NCBI RefSeq assembly: GCF_963422355.1
Contig: NC_085089.1
Span: forward strand, 6,476,552 to 6,540,551
From: Corticium candelabrum
Lineage: Eukaryota; Porifera; Homoscleromorpha; Homosclerophorida; Plakinidae
Direction of reading: 5' to 3'
DNA: 64,000 bases
This document shows positions 50,515-64,000 of the stretch, piece after piece; within the stretch, counting starts at the first letter, position 1; each line of letters begins with the position of its first letter. The position numbers and the translations under genes were made by a program. The notes below the pieces were generated by a model. That model was not told where the DNA came from. It saw nothing but the letters and a program-made list of their open reading frames with translations, and did no database searches.

Positions 50515-52970
50515 GGTCAGTGGATGGTCCGGCCATTTAATTTTCTACATTTCAATTTTTATGTTTTAATTTTTTAATTTTCAATTTTTAGTTAATTTTT
50601 AATTTTAATTTTTAATTTTTACTTGCCTTATTTAAATTTTTGTGTTTACTAAATTTTAACTTTTAATTTTTAATTTTTTATTCTCCTTTTATTTTTGTAA
50701 ATTGGTTTTCATCGTTTGATGTTTTGATTCTTGTGATCTTTAGATTTAGTTTTAAAGTTTGATTTTTAGGCACCTATGTGGGTTAGTGGATGGTCGTCCA
50801 TTTAATTTTCTACATTTTAATTTTCAATTTTCAATTTTCAATTTTTAGTTAATTTTTAAATTTTTTTAATTTCTAATTTTTAATGTTTAATGTTTTACTT
50901 GCATTCTTATTTAAAAATTTGTTTCTATTATTCTAACTTTTAATTTTTAATTTTTAATTTTTAATTTTTAATTTTTCATATTTTTTTGTAAAATGGTTTT
51001 TATCTTTTGATGTTTGATTGTTGTGATCTTTAGATTTATCTTTTAAAGTTTGATTTTTAGGCACCTATGTGCTCAAAACCAGAAACTTGAACGCGCGGTT
51101 CGCTTTTCTATTTCTAACATGAATAGAAAATCGAAAATAGAAATTGAAATGACCGAAGACACTAGACACAGCGGGGGTTTGAGCAAGGCTTCCTTTCGTA
51201 CGCGTGTCTCGGAAGATCACATTTCCAACACACAAGCAGGTGTTTGTTTTTACTTTACGTTACTTTACGTCACGCGCCAAACCACGTGGCAGCTCTTTCA
51301 ACTCCGCTCTGACACACAACGTTGTGCCAGTGAATACCGTGGTTCCTAGCTGTGTAGGTACGTGCATTGTACACAACACGCTACCTTTACCGTAGATGAA
51401 CCGATTGGAGAGGAAATGCTACGAATATCTATTACCTAGGTATTAGTTAGATAGGCTCCGCACTAGCGGATCGCCGAGTTGGCAACTGTGGTGACGAAGT
51501 ATACAGACTCGTTCGTTGTCTAAGAAAAATCGAGGCACAATTGAAACATCGAACCCGTCAACCTACTACAAGTAGTAGACTACGCGGCACACTACACGGT
51601 ACCGTACAAGGGTGAGCGTGGTAGTCTATAGCAGGTCACATTTCTTCATTTGCATGACGTCGCACAACTCACCAAGCAAACAGACATGCACGTCCATCGT
51701 TCTACAACGCCTTCTGAACTCTATTTGAAGTCAACTCAACTGAACTCTATTTGCTCAACTCAACTCAATAATTAACTCAACAAACGTAGAACAGTGTGCG
51801 GCTACAACTGAAAGAACATGGTCATACATGTAGCTAGTCAGCTACAGCTAGCTACAGCTAGTTACTAAGTAGACTACTATGCCAATGCTGAGTAAAGCTA
51901 CTGTACTAGAGTCAATAGTGTTAGACAATGATTGTAGAGTTCTACCGTGTCACTCGGTGATCTCTGGGCTGTCATTGTCGACGTGTACGTTCATATCTGC
52001 AGTCAAGATGCGTGACGAAAAGGCACCAGCACCTTTGGAACTGTGGCAGATGGAAACACAATTGGTAGTTACGTGTCCGACGAAATGAAGAAATGTGACC
52101 TGCTCTAGAGTACCACGCCCTCCCTTGTTCGGTACCGTGTAGGCCTAGTAGTGTGCCCGTGAAAGCGCGCAGTCTACTACTTGTAGTATAGGTTGACGGT
52201 TTTGTTGTCTTATTTGTGTCTCGGTTTTCCCTAGACAACAAACGAGTCTGCATACTTCGTCACCACATGCGTAGTTGCCAACTTGGCGTTCCGCTAGGGC
52301 GGAGCCTATCTAGGTACAGTACCTAGAGCTAGATATTCGTAGCATTTCCCCTCCTACCGGTTCATCTACGGTAAAGATAGCGTGTTGTGTGCAATGCACG
52401 TACCTACACAGTTAGGGACCGCGGTATTCACTAGCACAACGTTGTGTGTCAGAGCGGAGTTGTCAAGAGCTGCCAACGTGGTTTGGCACGTGACGGAAGG
52501 TAAAGTAAAACCGACACCTGCTTGTGTGGTGGAAATGTGATCTCCCGAGATACGCGTACGAATGGAAGCCCCGCTGAGACCCCCGCTGTGTCTAGTGTCT
52601 TCGGTCATTTCAAATTTCTATTTTCTATTTTCTATTTTTTTTATTCATGTTAGAAATAGAAAAGCAAACTACACGTTCAAGTTTCTAGTTTTGAGAACAT
52701 TGGTGCCTAAAAATCATACTCTAAAAGATAAATCTAAAGATTACAAGAATCAAACATCAAAAGATGAAAAACCATTTTACAAAAAATTAAAAAAGGAAAA
52801 TAAAAAATAAAAAGTAAAAAATTAAAAGTTAAAATTTAATAAACACAAAAATTCTAAATAAGAATGCAAGTAAAAATAAAAATAAAATTAAAAAATTAAC
52901 TAAAAATTGAAAAATGGAAAACATGAAAATTGAAATGTAGAAAACTAAATGTCCAGACCATCCACTGACC
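50515..52970. mobile_element. Foldback-type element with about 0.9-1.1 kb inverted arms
   Basis: GGTCAGTGGATGGTC at 50515 is mirrored by GACCATCCACTGACC ending at 52970. Going inward, both arms show AT-rich TTTAATTTT runs, then GAAATGACCGAAGACACTAG (left 51147, inverted at about 52608), the GCTCCGC.CTAGCGGA block, and GGTACCG.ACAAGGG with CAGGTCACATTTCTTCATT (left near 51598-51650, inverted near 52083-52135). The loop of about 430 bases carries only short frames. The left arm has an internal duplication of its outer part (restart near 50777). Long complex inverted arms around a small loop are the FB/foldback layout. No transposase is seen. Confidence 0.8.
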
Positions 52971-53430
52971 ATGTGCTCAAGACTAGAAACTTGAACGCGG
53001 AGATCGCTTATTCAATTTCTAACATGAATAGAAATTAGAAAATTGAAATGACCGAAGACACTAGACACAACGGGGTCTCAGCGGGGCTTCTATTCGAAGA
53101 GAACACACAAGTAAAAAGCAGGTGTTTGTTTTACTTTACTTACCGTCACGTGCCAAACCACGTTGGCAAACCACGTTGGCTGCTCTTGGCCGCAGACAAC
53201 TCCGCTCTGACATACAACGTTGTGCCAGTGAATACCGCTGTCCCTAGCTGTGTAGGTACGTGCATTGTACACAACACGCTACATTCACCGTAGATGAATC
53301 GGTTGGAGGGGAAATGCTACGAATATCTAGGTATCTCTAGAGGCTCCGCACTAGCGGATCGCCGAGTTGGCAACTGTAATGACGAAGTGTACAGGCTCGT
53401 TTGTTGTCTAATATAATATGTCGTTGTCTA
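52971..53430. mobile_element. Third partial arm copy of the foldback element
   Basis: Directly abutting the foldback element, this segment repeats the arm in the left-arm orientation: AGAAACTTGAACGCG, GAAATGACCGAAGACACTAG, CACGTGCCAAACCACG and GCTCCGCACTAGCGGATCGC. It lacks the AT-rich outer part. One sub-block (CAAACCACGTTGGC) is tandemly doubled. Confidence 0.8.
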
Positions 53431-54136
53431 GTATGTTACCAGTGGAGTCTAGCAATGTGTAGTTCAATACGCCCAAAACTTCCTAGCTACGCTAGGATCA
53501 TTTTTTTATTCGTCTAGACAGTATTTTTTGCTTTGTAAACGGGCCATTGTTACAGGACCAGGTGCAACACAACTAAAATAACTCTGTAGAGAGTGAGGTG
53601 GTATAGCTCGAATTTTTGGGACCTACGTATCTCATGAACCTCACAAATGTCTTCAATTTGAGTAATCCATGCAGTCTTCTTCTAGTGTCTAGAGGCAGCT
53701 TCTTGCTTGAGCCCATGCTATATAAATTTAGGGTTCTACACAGATCTAGATGCACTGTAGGACTGTAGATAGGGAAACCAGTTTCAACTTAGTGGCGTAG
53801 CTATGGGGGTTCTTGGGGGTTCAGTATCCCAAAAGTTATGGGCGCGGTTGCTCATGTATGTTTTATTGTCTAATAGAGTGATTATATGTACGTATATACA
53901 GTACCGAAATGATACGTTGTTAGTTTGGCTGCGATGCTGTTACACATCTGGTGACGGTTTTGTTTATGCACAATCTAGACAAACTACAAACATCGCTAGC
54001 TGCGGAAAACGCAAGCAATGGCCACCTAGAGGTGGTCGGTGCCAAAATTCTGAACACGCTGACGCATGACTACTAGGTCTACGTAGTAGGCCTAAGTGTA
54101 TGTACACGGAAGTAAAGATTATATCTAAACGGGGTC

Positions 54137-54293
54137 CAGAGCCGGATCCAGGAATTTTTGAAAGAGGGGGTTCACCTGGTAGCAGTTATCTATAGCATTA
54201 CTAATTTTCTCTTTTCTAATGAAATTATATAAAATTGTTGAACCACGCCCCTTGGAAAAGAGCCCCTGAACCTCCCATTTGGATCCGGACCTA
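54137..54293. mobile_element. Short MITE with GCCGGATCCAGG-type ends
   Basis: CAGAGCCGGATCCAGGAATT at about 54137 and TTTGGATCCGGACCTAG at about 54279-54293 are imperfect inverted copies of a roughly 157-base element, with GGGGGTTCA/TGAACC also paired inside. Confidence 0.55.
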
Positions 54294-54446
54294 GTGTCGC
54301 ATGTTCTAATATTGTGGTAGAGCTCCTCCTACTTTTGACCCATATACCCATCACGTGCAGTAGTACATACGGGAAGCGTCTGGAACCGAGGCTACTTCTA
54401 GAAACGCCAGACAGTTTTGATTGCGTCGCTAAAACGTCTTATCGCT

Positions 54447-64000
<9,554 letters not shown>

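Noticed and set aside
51879-52253. Frames in the loop of the foldback element as a possible transposase
   Set aside because: Too short, on both strands, with no catalytic motif.
53573-54069. Short frames between the foldback element and the GPCR as a gene
   Set aside because: No conserved content or splice structure; the stretch is best read as intergenic.

Overview
The window looks like a piece of an early-branching animal genome, most likely a sponge (inference from gene content and texture; no marker gene here proves it). Genes are packed head to tail or back to back, most introns are 50-500 bases with GT-AG borders, and nearly every long intron holds a dinucleotide microsatellite or small inverted-repeat transposons. 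No virus-like or LTR element was seen. All gene models were spliced by eye from conserved protein signatures and checked for reading phase, not from transcripts.

Layout, left to right. 0.36-1.85 kb (+): the intraflagellar-transport protein IFT43. 2.2-6.5 kb (+): a PIDD1-type protein (leucine-rich repeats, two ZU5 domains each ending in an HFS self-cleavage motif, UPA-like region, death domain). 6.8-11.8 kb (+): a secreted type I sulfatase in 16 exons. 12.06-13.78 kb (+): PCMT1 protein repair methyltransferase. 14.1-15.75 kb (-): a small ankyrin-repeat protein. 16.6-19.4 kb (+): the spindle and Bub3-binding zinc-finger protein ZNF207/BuGZ. 19.7-30.8 kb: a secreted carbohydrate cluster, two GH172 (DUF2961) genes on the minus strand flanking a plus-strand CBM9-like gene. 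31.4-33.2 kb (-): STN1, a telomere CST subunit. 33.8-35.8 kb (-): a divergent alpha-tubulin with a remodelled K40 loop. 37.8-38.3 kb (-): Chibby (CBY1), whose start codon lies 48 bases from that of the divergent SCFD1/Sly1 gene (38.4-46.4 kb, +). 47.3-48.9 kb (-): TRPT1 tRNA 2'-phosphotransferase. 49.6-64 kb (+): a dead C-type-lectin exon, a large foldback transposon, then an adhesion GPCR (C-type lectin, three near-identical sushi exons, GAIN/GPS, 7TM) that runs off the right edge.

Mobile DNA is abundant and almost all intronic or intergenic: an exact head-to-tail dimer of a 565-base non-autonomous Helitron inside a GH172 intron, at least ten MITE-like inverted-repeat elements in several families, a roughly 2.5 kb foldback element, a 125-base near-perfect hairpin, and a nested palindrome in the first GPCR intron. 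Functionally the genes cover ciliary/centriolar biology (IFT43, CBY1, divergent alpha-tubulin), housekeeping (PCMT1, SCFD1, TRPT1, STN1, BuGZ) and extracellular or environment-facing functions (sulfatase, GH172/CBM9 cluster, lectin GPCR, PIDD-like death adaptor).
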